From Streptomyces sp. A0642 (GTDB lineage Bacteria > Actinomycetota > Actinomycetes > Streptomycetales > Streptomycetaceae): a stretch of DNA of 64,000 nt. Made by a program: the position numbers and the translations under genes. Below, piece by piece: positions 17,232-26,010 of this stretch. Numbering within the stretch: the first letter of the stretch is position 1; each line of letters starts with the position of its first letter. The notes below the pieces were generated by a model. The model saw only the letters and a program-made list of their open reading frames with translations. It did not search any database and was not told where the DNA came from. Location: contig NZ_SSBL01000001.1 in the NCBI RefSeq assembly GCF_004795105.1, positions 496,001 to 560,000 on the forward strand. Direction: 5' to 3'.

Positions 17232-17257
17232 CGTTCGCCGACGTGCCGGCGCGAACG
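17232..17257 (-). terminator. Hairpin downstream of the PoxB-like gene
   Basis: The arms cgttcgc (17232-17238) and gcgaacg (17251-17257) pair perfectly around a GC-rich loop, 32 bases beyond the stop codon at 17289 on the minus strand. Confidence 0.4.
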
Positions 17258-17288
17258 GCGGCACCACCACGTCGACCCCGTCCCGGGC

Positions 17289-19031
17289 TCACGGGCGAGG
17301 AACGTTCCGGAGGTTGGTGCGGGCGAGGTGAGCCATGCGACCGACTCCACCGGTGAGGACGGTGCGGCCTGCGGACAGGGCGAAGCCACTGATCTGTCCG
17401 GCGGTCGTCCGGGGCGGGACGGCGAGTGCGTCCGGATCGGTGACCACGTCGACAAGGGCCGGTCCGTCATGGGCGAACGCCTCGCGCAGAGCGCCGCGCA
17501 CCTCCCCCGGAGTCTCCACCCGGATGCCGTGCGCGCCGGCCGCGGTGGCGATGGCGGCGTAGTTCGTGTGGGGGTAGCCGGTGCCGTGCGGGGGCAGCCC
17601 GTCCACCATCATCTCCAGGTCGACCATGCCCAGGGAGGAGTTGTTGAAGACGACGACCTTCACGGGGAGGTCGTATTGGACCGCGGTGAGGAAGTCACCC
17701 ATCAGCATGGAGAAGCCGCCGTCGCCCGAGAGGGACACCACCTGCCGTCCACGGTCGAGGAACTGGGCGCCGATCGCCTGGGGCAGGGCGTTCGCCATCG
17801 AGCCGTGAACGAACGAGCCGAGTATGCGACGACGACCGTTCGGGGTGAGGTAGCGGGCCGCCCAGACACAGCACATGCCGGTGTCCACCGTGAAGACCGC
17901 GTCGTCGGCGGCCTCCTCGTCCAGGACGGACGCCACGTACTCGGGGTGGATGGGGGTGAGTGACTCCACGTCGTGCGTGTAGGCGCCGATCGCCTTCTCC
18001 AGGGCGTGCGCATGCTTGTGCAGCATCCGGTCGAGGAAGCGCCGCGACGTCTTCTCCCGCACGGCCGGAGTCAGAGACCTCAGCGTCTCGCGTACGTCTC
18101 CCCAGACACCGAGCTCCAACTGGGTACGCCGGCCCAGCCGTTCAGGCTGGATGTCGATCTGCACCGTCTTCACGTCCCGCGGAAGGAAGTGGGAGTAGGG
18201 GAAGTCGGTGCCGAGAAGGATCAGCAGGTCGCATGCGTGCATCGCGTCGTAGGCGGCCCCGTAACCGAGCAAGCCGGACATGCCGACGTCGAACGGGTTG
18301 TCGTACTGGATGTGCTCCTTGCCACGGAGTGCGTGGCCCACCGGGGCCTTGATCTTCTCCGCGAAGGCCATGACCTCGGCGTGTGCGCCGGCCACACCGC
18401 GGCCGCAGAACAGCGTGACCTTGCCTGCGGCGTCCACCAGCTCCCGCAGCCGCGCCAGTTCGTGGTCGGCCGGCCGGACGGAGGGCCGGTCCGTCCCTGC
18501 CGACAGCTCGGCTCCGCCGTGAGGGGCGGCTTCCTCCGCGACGTCCCCGGACAGGGCCACCACCGACACGCCGCGCCGCCCCACCGCGTGCTGGATCGCC
18601 GTCTGCACCACGCGAGGCATCTGCCGGGGTGAGGAGATCAGTTCCGAGTAGTGACTGCACTCCGCGAACAGCCGGTCCGGGTGAGTCTCCTGGAAGTAAC
18701 CCGTGCCGATCTCACCGCTGGGTATCTGCGCGGCCAGGGCGAGGACGGGTGCCATCGAGCGGTGGGCGTCGTACAGGCCGTTGATGAGGTGCAGGTTGCC
18801 CGGCCCGCACGAGCCGGCGCAGGCCGCAAGCCGTCCGGTGAGCTGCGCCTCGGCGCCGGCGGCGAATGCCGCGACCTCCTCGTGGCGCACCTGTACCCAC
18901 TCCAGGGACCGATGCCGCCGGACGGCGTCCACCACGGGGTTCAGGCTGTCGCCCACCACGCCGTACATGCGCTGTACGCCTGCACGGGCCAGGAGATCGA
19001 CATACTGCTCGGCGATATTCTGCTTGGTCAC
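17289..19031 (-). CDS. poxB: Pyruvate dehydrogenase (quinone) / pyruvate oxidase, ThDP-dependent
   Basis: 580 residues, matching the 570-580 of PoxB enzymes, which oxidise pyruvate to acetate and CO2 with FAD and ThDP and reduce membrane quinone. The N-terminal ThDP pyrimidine domain has VVGDSLNPVVDA and the catalytic Glu in VRHEEVAAFAAGAEA. The FAD-binding middle domain follows. The C-terminal ThDP motif runs from GDGGFSMLMGDFLTAV to VVFNNSSLGM. Start: GTG 19031 (VTKQNIAEQYV) has GGAG seven bases upstream and matches how the family begins; the frame is open to 19190 but that extension is not family-like. It is divergent from the DUF1269 gene. Stationary-phase or overflow use is typical of the family. 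Confidence 0.9.
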   Translation of the reverse strand: MTKQNIAEQYVDLLARAGVQRMYGVVGDSLNPVVDAVRRHRSLEWVQVRHEEVAAFAAGAEAQLTGRLAACAGSCGPGNLHLINGLYDAHRSMAPVLALAAQIPSGEIGTGYFQETHPDRLFAECSHYSELISSPRQMPRVVQTAIQHAVGRRGVSVVALSGDVAEEAAPHGGAELSAGTDRPSVRPADHELARLRELVDAAGKVTLFCGRGVAGAHAEVMAFAEKIKAPVGHALRGKEHIQYDNPFDVGMSGLLGYGAAYDAMHACDLLILLGTDFPYSHFLPRDVKTVQIDIQPERLGRRTQLELGVWGDVRETLRSLTPAVREKTSRRFLDRMLHKHAHALEKAIGAYTHDVESLTPIHPEYVASVLDEEAADDAVFTVDTGMCCVWAARYLTPNGRRRILGSFVHGSMANALPQAIGAQFLDRGRQVVSLSGDGGFSMLMGDFLTAVQYDLPVKVVVFNNSSLGMVDLEMMVDGLPPHGTGYPHTNYAAIATAAGAHGIRVETPGEVRGALREAFAHDGPALVDVVTDPDALAVPPRTTAGQISGFALSAGRTVLTGGVGRMAHLARTNLRNVPRP

Positions 19032-19328
19032 TGTCCGTCTCCAGCTGATTGTCATGGAGCCGGTCAGCTTAATGAGCGGGCTGAGGTCGGCCTTTCCTGT
19101 CAGCGCACTTCCATGGTTCTCAGAGCGCACCGATGACCGAGATCCGGAAATCGACGGACGCGTGGCCCCGCCGGGCACGCCGGCCCGCACGCCTCGGCTC
19201 CGCGCCTGATTCTTGCCTCCGCGTGCCGGGAAATGTCCCGACGCTGCACAGAGGGGATATGCGGCTCGGAAAAGGTTCTGCCGGGCCTTTTACTGGGCTC
19301 GGAATCCACGCTCCGGAAAGGGAAAGAC

Positions 19329-19814
19329 ATGGCCACGTTGACGGTCTGGAAGTTCGATGCGCCGGAAAGCGCACAACAGGTGGAACGGGAACTGCTCGAC
19401 CTGCAGAAGCAGGAACTGATCAAGGTGGTGGACGCCGCTACCGTCAGGTGGCCGGCAGAGGCCCGGAAGCCCAGGACGAAGCAGCTCACCGACCTGACGG
19501 GTGCGGGTGCGCTGTCGGGCTCCTTCTGGGGTCTGCTCTTCGGCCTGATCTTCCTCATGCCGCTCCTGGGCGCCGCCGTCGGAGCCGCCGCAGGCGCCCT
19601 GGGGGGCAAGTTGGCGGATGTGGGCATCGACGACGACTTCATCAAGGCGGTCACCTCCGAGGTCACGCCCGGCACCTCGGCGCTCTTCCTGCTGTCCGAG
19701 GGCGAGGTGGTGGACCGGGTGAAGGAGGCCATTCCCAAGGAGCACGCGGAGCTGATCCGGTCGAATCTCGACAGGGAGCAGGAGGCCGCCCTGCGGGAGG
19801 TTTTCGAAGGATGA
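19329..19814 (+). CDS. DUF1269-type membrane protein
   Basis: 161 residues. MATLTVWKFDAPESAQQVER opens a cytoplasmic ferredoxin-like half. Residues 60-95 form a glycine-rich hydrophobic hairpin (SGSFWGLLFGLIFLMPLLGA, then AVGAAAGALGG). A helical tail with LFLLSEGEVVDRVKEAIPKE follows. This is the DUF1269 family, whose members are often induced in stress; no biochemical role is established. ATG 19329 follows gaaagggaaag. It is divergent from poxB with 297 bases between them and sits 156 bases before the WhiB-like gene, a grouping that suggests stress or stationary-phase control. Confidence 0.83.
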   Translation: MATLTVWKFDAPESAQQVERELLDLQKQELIKVVDAATVRWPAEARKPRTKQLTDLTGAGALSGSFWGLLFGLIFLMPLLGAAVGAAAGALGGKLADVGIDDDFIKAVTSEVTPGTSALFLLSEGEVVDRVKEAIPKEHAELIRSNLDREQEAALREVFEG

Positions 19815-19970
19815 ACCGCCGGCTGATCAGCCGGCCGGACGGATGGCGTCGCTTCGGACGTCGACGCGCACATCGTTACGGGCGTAGGCGGCATCGTGTC
19901 GCGTATGGCGCGTGTTCAGCACTCTGATACCGGCTCCGGCGGACAAGGAGCAGCACCGGACGGGAGAATC

Positions 19971-20228
19971 ATGAAAGCAGAAACCGAACCGCTTCTCCGC
20001 GCCTGGGAATGGCAGGGAGAAGCGGCTTGTCGAGGCATGAAGAGTTCAGTCTTCTTCTCTCCACCGCGAGAACGAGGAAGCGCACGCAGGCGAAGGGAAG
20101 ACGGTGCCCGCGCTGTTTGTGTGGCCTGCCCGGTGAAGTCGGACTGCCAGTCCTTCGCCGAGACGTTCCGCCAGCAGTACGGGGTTTGGGGCGGCACCAC
20201 CGAGCGGGAGCGCCGGAACCGGAAGTAG
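19971..20228 (+). CDS. WhiB-like iron-sulfur regulator (Wbl)
   Basis: 85 residues. Four cysteines in the pattern Cys20-x29-Cys50-x2-Cys53-x5-Cys59 bind a 4Fe-4S cluster. The G-V-W-G-G turn (YGVWGGTTERERR) and a basic C-terminal tail complete the Wbl signature. These actinobacterial proteins act as redox-responsive partners of sigma factors in development and stress. The segment between Cys20 and Cys50 is unusually arginine-rich. ATG 19971 follows gggagaat; the open frame upstream to 19896 is not family-like. Confidence 0.9.
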   Translation: MKAETEPLLRAWEWQGEAACRGMKSSVFFSPPRERGSARRRREDGARAVCVACPVKSDCQSFAETFRQQYGVWGGTTERERRNRK

Positions 20229-20300
20229 GGCAACCGGCGGGCTGCGGGAGCACGCCGCATGCGCGGGAGGCACTGTGCTGCGGTCCCGGCTGTTCGCAGC

Positions 20301-20377
20301 GCCCGCCGCCCGCCGCCCGCCGCCCGCCGCCCGCCGCCCGCCGCCCGCCGCCTGCCGCCTGCCGCCTGCCGCCTGCC
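20301..20377. repeat. Heptanucleotide tandem array, 11 copies
   Basis: Seven exact copies of GCCCGCC are followed directly by four exact copies of GCCTGCC, 77 bases in all, between the WhiB-like gene and hisN. It is in a non-coding stretch, and seven-base units would shift any reading frame. The two-block structure suggests recent expansion by slippage. Confidence 0.95.
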
Positions 20378-20510
20378 GGGCTTCGCCTCTGCGCCCCACC
20401 GGTCGCCCGCTCCTGGGAGCCCTGCCGAGGCGCACCGGGTGGCAGGCCTGCCGCCTTATCGTCATGACCACGTCGTCGGCGCTCCGCGCGCCCGTGCTTA
20501 GCTGGGGGAC

Positions 20511-21338
20511 ATGATCGATGACTTCCTTGCCGGGGACCTGACCGAGGTCGAGGCGGCGGTCCGCGCAGCGGCCGCCGCCGAGATCATGCCGCGTTACCGG
20601 CAGCTCGCCGCCCACGAGATCGTCGAGAAGAACGGTCCGCACGACCTCGTGACCACCGCGGACCGGCTCGCCGAGGAGCACCTCACCCGGTCCCTGCGGC
20701 GGCTCCTGCCCGGTTCCGTGGTCGTCGGCGAGGAGGCGGTCCACGCCGACCCGAAGGTGTACGAGGAGCTGGGCGGCGAGGCCCCCGTGTGGATCGTCGA
20801 CCCGGTCGACGGCACCCGCCAGTTCGTCCGCGGAGAAACGGGGTTCTGCACCCTGGTCGCCCTGGCGCACCGGGGCGAACTGCTGGCCTCCTGGACGTAC
20901 GCCGCCGCCCTGGACGAGATGGCCGTCGCCGTCCGCGGCCGGGGAGCCACGCTGAACGGCACCGCGATACGCTCCGGCTCGCCCGCCCCCGATGCCGTGC
21001 TGCGGGTGGCGATGTCGCACCCCGACTACACCACCGACGCACAGAAGCGGGCCCTGCTCGGCCTGCGGACCGAAGGCATCGACGCCCGCCCCTGCGGTTC
21101 GGCCGGCCTCGAATACCTCGCCGTCGCCCGCGGTGAACTCGACGCGCTGGCCTTCAACTGGGAGTTCGCGTGGGACCACGCGGCGGGGCTCCTGCTCGTC
21201 ACCGAGGCGGGCGGTGCCCAGTCCACGCTGTCCGGGGCGCCGTTCCGGATCACCGGCGGCAACGCTCTGCCCTTCACGGCTGCCAGGGACCGCGCGACGG
21301 CCGAGCGCATTCTGGCCGCGCTGCGCACCGGGGCCTGA
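20511..21338 (+). CDS. hisN: Histidinol-phosphatase, inositol-monophosphatase family
   Basis: 275 residues. Metal-site motifs of the IMPase fold: VVGEEAVHADP (Glu-Glu), WIVDPVDGTRQFVRGETGFC (the D-P-x-D-G-T signature), and WEFAWDHAAGLLLVTEAGG near residue 220. In actinobacteria this branch dephosphorylates histidinol phosphate in histidine synthesis. The family also contains inositol monophosphatases, so specificity is inferred from overall resemblance. ATG 20511 comes right after tagctggggg, with a G-run as a weak ribosome site. It is a single gene here; the other his genes are not nearby. Confidence 0.85.
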   Translation: MIDDFLAGDLTEVEAAVRAAAAAEIMPRYRQLAAHEIVEKNGPHDLVTTADRLAEEHLTRSLRRLLPGSVVVGEEAVHADPKVYEELGGEAPVWIVDPVDGTRQFVRGETGFCTLVALAHRGELLASWTYAAALDEMAVAVRGRGATLNGTAIRSGSPAPDAVLRVAMSHPDYTTDAQKRALLGLRTEGIDARPCGSAGLEYLAVARGELDALAFNWEFAWDHAAGLLLVTEAGGAQSTLSGAPFRITGGNALPFTAARDRATAERILAALRTGA

Positions 21339-21409
21339 GTGCCAGGGCCGCACACGGCCCGAGCGCGCCGCGCACCGGGCCCCGAGCGGGGCAGGGCCCG
21401 GCGGGTTGC

Positions 21410-21779
21410 TCAGGCCAGCAGGGCGCGGGTGAGCGCGGCGAGGCGCTCGCGCGCCCGCGGGTCGTACGCCTGCTCATGGGCGGACGCCTCCGTGAACCGG
21501 TCGAAGCAGCGGCCACTGACCTCCGCCAGGGCAGGGTCGGTGATCAGTCGCACGGTCGGACGGACGCCCTCCTCCACGGGACCGCGGGAGTCGGTCCGTA
21601 CGCCCGCACCCCCTCCGTGTCCATCAGGTGGGCCGGGTGCACGGCGTTGAACGTGACCCCGCTGCCGGGCGTCCGGGCGGCGGCCAGGTCGAACGTCGAC
21701 ATGATCATCGCGAGCTTGCTCCGGCAGTACGCCTCAAGGCCCTCGTAGCCGCGTTCCATCATGACGTCGTCGAAGTCGA
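21410..21779 (-). pseudogene. Decayed short-chain dehydrogenase (SDR), 3-prime part with frameshift
   Basis: Read leftward, LDFDDVMMERGYEGLEAYCR, then SKLAMIMSTFDLA and FNAVHPAHLMDTEG, are SDR sequences including the catalytic Tyr-x3-Lys (YCRSK). Near 21580 the frame shifts: the continuation EEGVRPTVRLITDPALAEVS to the stop at 21410 is in a different frame. The N-terminal Rossmann half (Gly-rich NAD site) is completely missing, cut at 21779 where a MarR remnant begins on the other strand. The gene cannot make an enzyme. Confidence 0.75.
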
Positions 21780-21968
21780 GTGCGCCTGCTGGAGACGCGG
21801 CTCACGGAGACCGGGGCCGAGACGCTGCGGCTCGCGGACGAGCGGGCGGTGCGGATCGAGCGCCGCATCGCGGACGAGTTCACTCCGGGGGAACGCAACA
21901 CCCTGCGCGAGCTGCTCGCCCGCTGCGTCACGGCCATTCAGCGGGACCGAGCCCGCACCGAGCCCGTG
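21780..21968 (+). pseudogene. C-terminal remnant of a MarR-family regulator
   Basis: In frame from 21780: RLLETRLTETGAETLRLADE, then RIERRIADEFTPGERNTLRE and LLARCVTAIQRD. This matches the wing tip and the C-terminal dimerisation helices of MarR proteins. The N-terminal helices and most of the DNA-binding domain are missing, and no stop occurs before the frame enters the next gene. It lies back to back with the SDR remnant. That is the layout left when one deletion removes the middle of a divergent SDR/MarR pair. Confidence 0.65.
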
Positions 21969-22364
21969 TCAGGAAGGGCTGGGACCGTGCTTGACCAGGC
22001 AGAACGGATGCCCGGCCGGATCGGCGTACACGCGCCACGGGCGGTCCGTCCCGGCCCCGTCGTCCAGGACGGTCGCGCCGGCCGCCACCACCTCCCGTTC
22101 GGCGGCGTCCAGGTCGGGCACGCCGAAATCCAGGTGGAACTGCTGGGGGCGCTCGGGGTCGGGCCACCGCGGCGGCCGGTGGTCCACCACGCGCTGGAAC
22201 GCGACCACCGAACCGGCCGGGGTGTGCAGCGTGGCCCAGTCGTCGCCGACCGCCCACCGCCGGTCCACCTTGTTCACCCGGCCGCCGAGCAGGGAGCGGT
22301 AGAACTCGGCGAGTCGCGACGGGTCGGGGCAGTCGAGCACCACACACTGCAATTCGGCGATCAT
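21969..22364 (-). CDS. VOC-family (glyoxalase/bleomycin-resistance-like) protein
   Basis: 131 residues with two beta-alpha-beta-beta-beta modules. MIAELQCVVLDCPDPSRLAE followed by FYRSLLG is the usual opening, RPQQFHLDFGVPDLDAAERE starts the second half, and WRVYADPAGHPFCLVKHG closes it. In this family the metal or substrate sites sit at matching points of both halves; the actual reaction cannot be read. ATG 22364 is the only good start. It lies 34 bases downstream of the nucleotidyltransferase gene in the same direction and may be cotranscribed with it. Confidence 0.87.
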   Translation of the reverse strand: MIAELQCVVLDCPDPSRLAEFYRSLLGGRVNKVDRRWAVGDDWATLHTPAGSVVAFQRVVDHRPPRWPDPERPQQFHLDFGVPDLDAAEREVVAAGATVLDDGAGTDRPWRVYADPAGHPFCLVKHGPSPS

Positions 22365-22398
22365 GGCGGCATCCTACGGTCTCCGTTCTCGCGCCGGC

Positions 22399-23277
22399 TC
22401 AGCCTGAGCGCAGCACCTCGCGTACGTCCCGCACGAGCGCCGCGGCCGTCTCCACCGCCGCGGCGTCCAGCCCCCCCAGCGCTTCACCCACCCGCTCCGC
22501 GAAGTCCGCAGGCGTGTCCGGCAGGGCCGCGGCGGCGGCCAGCGCCCCCTTCTCGTTGAGGCACCAGGTGCGGTGGTGGGCGTGCAGCGACTGGGCGAGG
22601 ACGCCGAACGCCCGGGACAGACACAGTGAGACATGGAGCCGGTCCCCGGCCGGTGCCGACTTGCGCGCCGCCGCCACAGAGAACTCCGCCTCCCAGGCCG
22701 CCTCGGCGAGCGCCGCGCGCAGTGGTTCCGGGTAGCCGGCCGTCTCCTGCTGAAGGGACGTCAGCTCGCCGTGCGGATCGGTGAGTACGCGACCGAGCGC
22801 CACCTCGCCCGGGTAGGCGGGGGACCAGAAGCCGAGCGGATGGCCGGGCTGGATTCCCACCTCGAACCGGCCCTCCCGGCACGCGGACCAGACCGCCTCG
22901 ACCCGGTCCAGGTCGCGCAGGATCCAGTCGACCGGAACCCCGTCCACCCGCAGCCACGCCCCGCCGTTCACCCACGGCCCCCAGCCGCCCGGCCCGGCCA
23001 CCTCGACCGGGGAGCCCTGGAGTGCGGAGGCCAGTGCGGTGAGGGCGGCGAGACCGGGGGCGCCACGGTAGTACAGGCCCAGATCCCAGTCGGAGTCCGG
23101 CCGGTGGGCGCCCCGGGCCCGGCTGCCGCCGAGGACGACGGCGCGGATGCCGGGTACGCCGGTCAACCGGTCCGCCATGTCCTCGATCCGCCGGCGGAAC
23201 CCGGATTCCGCGGCGCCCCGGGCGCCGGCCGACAGCGGGTGCGGGGGCGGCGTCCGGGGCGGCTTCTCGGTACTCAT
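22399..23277 (-). CDS. Nucleotidyltransferase-domain protein
   Basis: 292 residues. Residues 45-70 carry the polymerase-beta-type signature VVLGGSRARGAHRPDSDWDL, followed by GLYY (G-S-x-x-x-G, then D-x-D for two metal ions), and VDWILRDLDRVE gives a possible third Asp. The C-terminal half is helical. Such proteins transfer a nucleotide to an antibiotic, a protein or tRNA, and some are DUF4037-like. The substrate is not evident. ATG 23277 gives a proline-rich start (MSTEKPPRTPPPHPL). It is divergent from the FAD oxidoreductase gene, with 87 bases between them. Confidence 0.8.
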   Translation of the reverse strand: MSTEKPPRTPPPHPLSAGARGAAESGFRRRIEDMADRLTGVPGIRAVVLGGSRARGAHRPDSDWDLGLYYRGAPGLAALTALASALQGSPVEVAGPGGWGPWVNGGAWLRVDGVPVDWILRDLDRVEAVWSACREGRFEVGIQPGHPLGFWSPAYPGEVALGRVLTDPHGELTSLQQETAGYPEPLRAALAEAAWEAEFSVAAARKSAPAGDRLHVSLCLSRAFGVLAQSLHAHHRTWCLNEKGALAAAAALPDTPADFAERVGEALGGLDAAAVETAAALVRDVREVLRSG

Positions 23278-23364
23278 CGGGCGGCGACGCTACCCCCGCC
23301 CGCGCCTCCGGCGCCTGCGAATATCCTGTGGGCTCATACCGTCGGCTGACAAAGGAGTCCGAAG

Positions 23365-24798
23365 GTGCCGTCGATGCTCGATGCCGTCGTCGTGGGAGCA
23401 GGCCCCAACGGACTGACCGCCGCAGCCGAACTCGCCCGCCGTGGTTTCGCCGTGGAGGTCTTCGAGGCCGGGGAGACCGTCGGCGGCGGAGCCCGTACCG
23501 AAGAACTCACGCTTCCGGGCTTCCGGCACGACCCCTGCTCGGCGGTCCACCCGCTGGGCATCGGCTCGCCCGCCTTCGGCGCGATGCCGCTGGCCCGGCA
23601 CGGCCTGGAGTGGTTGCAGCCGCAGCTCGCCCTGGCCCACCCCTTCCCGGACGGGACCGCCGCCGTGCTGGCCACCTCGGTGGGGGAGACGGCGATGGCG
23701 CTCGGTCCGCAGGACGCGGGCGCCTACCGGAGACTCCTCGCCCCCTTCCTCGGCCACTGGGACAGCCTCGCGCAGGACTTCCTGCGGACCCCGTGGGACG
23801 GACTGCCCCGTGATCCGTATCGCTGGGCGCGCTTCGGGCTCGACGCGATCCAGCCCGCCACGCTCCTGTCCCGCCGCTTCCGCGGTGAGAAGGCCCGGGG
23901 CCTGTTCGCCGGGCTCGCCGCCCACGCCATCGCTCCCACCAGTGGACTCGCGACCGGCGGCATCGCCCTGCTCTTCGCGCTCGCCGCGCACGAGAACGGC
24001 TGGCCGGTGCCGCGCGGCGGCTCTCAGGCCATCTCCGACGCCCTCGCCTCGTACCTGCGCGAGCAGGGCGGCGTCATCCGGACGGGTACGGAGGTCAGGC
24101 GGCTGGACGAGCTGCCGCCCGCCCGCGCCTACGTCTTCGACACCTCCCCGACCGCGCTGGCCCGGATCGCCGGACTCGGCAACGCCTACCGGGACTTCCG
24201 CTACGGCGCCTCCTGTTTCAAGATCGACTATGCGCTGTCGGGCCCCGTTCCCTGGACCGCCGAGGAAGCCCGCCGGGCCGGCACGGTGCACATCGGCCCC
24301 ACGGCCGGTGAGATCGATTCCGCCCTGCGCGCCGCCGTGACCGGCCGCGACCCGAGCGTGCCGTTCCTCATCACCGCACAGCCCACCCTCACCGACCCGT
24401 CCCGTGCACCCGAGGGCAAGCACGTCTTCTGGGTGTACGGACATGTCCCGGCGGGCTGGGAGGGCGACGCCACCGACGTCATCGAACGCCAACTGGAGCG
24501 ATTCGCCCCCGGCTTCCGCGACCTCGTGCTCGCCCGCGCGGTGGCGGGCCCGCCCCGGCTCGCGGTGCGCAACGCGAACTACGTCGACGGCGACATCGCC
24601 TGCGGCGCCTTCTCCGGGCTGCAGACCGTGATCCGCCCCCGGCTCGCCCGGGTGCCGTACACGACCGCTCACCCTTCGGTCTACATCTGCTCCTCGGCGA
24701 CCCCGCCCGGGCCGGGCGTGCACGGCATGTCCGGACACCACGCGGCGAAGGCGGTATGGCGGCGGCTGAGGGAAACGGGCCCGTCCGGCCGTCGTTGA
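23365..24798 (+). CDS. FAD-dependent phytoene-desaturase-like oxidoreductase
   Basis: 477 residues. The dinucleotide-binding motif [20 protein letters not shown], then [19 protein letters not shown], fits the NAD(P)/FAD amine-oxidase or phytoene dehydrogenase superfamily. The C-terminal FAD contact is [20 protein letters not shown]. Members include carotenoid desaturases and many uncharacterised oxidoreductases; no other carotenoid gene is nearby, so the substrate is open. GTG 23365 follows aaaggag at eight bases, which decides it over ATG 23374. The gene is single and divergent from the nucleotidyltransferase. Confidence 0.85.
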   Translation: MPSMLDAVVVGAGPNGLTAAAELARRGFAVEVFEAGETVGGGARTEELTLPGFRHDPCSAVHPLGIGSPAFGAMPLARHGLEWLQPQLALAHPFPDGTAAVLATSVGETAMALGPQDAGAYRRLLAPFLGHWDSLAQDFLRTPWDGLPRDPYRWARFGLDAIQPATLLSRRFRGEKARGLFAGLAAHAIAPTSGLATGGIALLFALAAHENGWPVPRGGSQAISDALASYLREQGGVIRTGTEVRRLDELPPARAYVFDTSPTALARIAGLGNAYRDFRYGASCFKIDYALSGPVPWTAEEARRAGTVHIGPTAGEIDSALRAAVTGRDPSVPFLITAQPTLTDPSRAPEGKHVFWVYGHVPAGWEGDATDVIERQLERFAPGFRDLVLARAVAGPPRLAVRNANYVDGDIACGAFSGLQTVIRPRLARVPYTTAHPSVYICSSATPPGPGVHGMSGHHAAKAVWRRLRETGPSGRR

Positions 24799-24854
24799 CG
24801 GCCGCCCCGCGCGGCCGGCCACCACGGACCCGCGCACCACGGCATGATGGCCGT

Positions 24855-25394
24855 ATGCGCACCTCTTCCGCCGTCACCGTCACCCTCGTACGGGGCGACA
24901 TCACCCAGCAGTCCGTCGACGCCGTCGTCAACGCCGCCAACTCCTCCCTGCTCGGCGGCGGCGGGGTCGACGGCGCGATCCACCGGCAGGGCGGCCCCGA
25001 AATCCTGGCCGCCTGCCGGGAGTTGCGGGCATCGACGTACGGCAAGGGGTTGCGCCCGGGCCGGGCGGTCGCCACCACCGCCGGAAAACTCGACGCCCGC
25101 TGGGTCGTGCACACGGTCGGCCCGGTCTGGAGCAGTGCCGAGGACCGCTCGGCGCTGTTGGCGTCCTGCTACCGCGAATCCCTGCGCCTCGCCGGTGAGT
25201 TGGGGGCGCGCACGATCGCCTTCCCCGCCATCTCCACCGGCATCTACGGCTGGCCGATGGACGACGGTGCCCGCATCGCCGTCCGCACCGTGCTCGAGGA
25301 GGCCGCCGCACCCATCGAGGAGGTGCGGTTCGTGCTCTTCGACGCGCACGCGTACGTGGAATTCGAGGAGGCACTGGAGGCGGCGCGGGCATGA
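24855..25394 (+). CDS. Macrodomain protein (O-acetyl-ADP-ribose deacetylase type)
   Basis: 179 residues, a single macrodomain. VDAVVNAANSSLLGGGGVDG is followed by AIHRQGG, the family signature with the Asn-Ala-Ala-Asn loop and catalytic Asp. FPAISTGIYGWPMDDGARIA is the second ADP-ribose loop. These enzymes remove ADP-ribose or acetyl groups, linking to sirtuin chemistry; a sirtuin is encoded 6 kb away at 30531. No ribosome site is visible at ATG 24855. A CATGAT hexamer ends six bases before it, so a leaderless message is possible. It is convergent with the UBP zinc-finger gene. Confidence 0.9.
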   Translation: MRTSSAVTVTLVRGDITQQSVDAVVNAANSSLLGGGGVDGAIHRQGGPEILAACRELRASTYGKGLRPGRAVATTAGKLDARWVVHTVGPVWSSAEDRSALLASCYRESLRLAGELGARTIAFPAISTGIYGWPMDDGARIAVRTVLEEAAAPIEEVRFVLFDAHAYVEFEEALEAARA

Positions 25395-25411
25395 GGCCGG
25401 GTGCGGCGCGG

Positions 25412-25426
25412 GACCGCTCAGCGGTC
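25412..25426. terminator. Small dyad between convergent genes
   Basis: GACCGCT-C-AGCGGTC is a perfect 7-bp stem with a one-base centre, in the 73-base gap between the convergent macrodomain and UBP genes. It is short for a terminator, so this is tentative. Confidence 0.3.
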
Positions 25427-25467
25427 GGTGAAGCCGCTGCGCCGCGTGAACGCTCCGGGGCGCCGTC

Positions 25468-25773
25468 TCAGGCCGGCCGGGCGGGGCCGACGCCGTCGAC
25501 GTCGAACGTCACCTGGTCCTCGTAACACCACCACCACGTCTCGCCGGGTTCGTACGAGCGGATCAGGGGATGGCCCGTGGCCTCGCGGTGCGCGGTGGCG
25601 TGCTTGTTGCGGGAGGAGTCGCAGCAGCCGACGTGCCCGCAGCTCTGGCACTCGCGCAGATGCACCCACGAGTCACCCTGCGCGACGCACTGCGGACAGG
25701 AGTCCGGACTGTCGGGGGTGACGCGCCGGACCTGGTCCAGGTGCGAGCAGACCGTCGCGGGCGTACCGGCCAT
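25468..25773 (-). CDS. UBP-type zinc-finger protein
   Basis: 101 residues. Cysteines and histidines fall in the ubiquitin-protease-type zinc-finger order: VCSHLDQV, then CPQCV, HLRECQSCGHVGCCDSSRNK, HATAHREATGHPLI, and a tail GETWWWCYEDQVTFDVDG. In eukaryotes this fold binds ubiquitin C termini; bacterial copies, common in actinobacteria, have no known partner. ATG 25773 has gggag six bases upstream; the longer frame to 25824 is arginine-rich noise. It is a single gene. Confidence 0.88.
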   Translation of the reverse strand: MAGTPATVCSHLDQVRRVTPDSPDSCPQCVAQGDSWVHLRECQSCGHVGCCDSSRNKHATAHREATGHPLIRSYEPGETWWWCYEDQVTFDVDGVGPARPA

Positions 25774-26010
25774 GGCGGCTCTCCCTTGCGTTCCGCGCCG
25801 CGCGGCCCGCGCGGCGCGCCTCATGGGGACGTCGGACCCGGGCCCGTCCGGGGGCGCCGGAGCTGTCTCCAGCCTCTCACCGCGACCCCGGCTGTCAACT
25901 CAGGAACCCGTCGGCGGCGACGCGGCCGGAGGTCGAAGAAGTCCAGGCAGCTCAAGGCTGATGTCGGATTCTCGCCAGCCACGCCCCTGCCGGTGGCCCA
26001 TGCTTGAACC

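Noticed and set aside
20301..20377. Heptamer array read as a repetitive peptide
   Set aside because: The frames through it have no ribosome site or continuation, and seven-base units shift the frame in each copy, so a coding role is unlikely.
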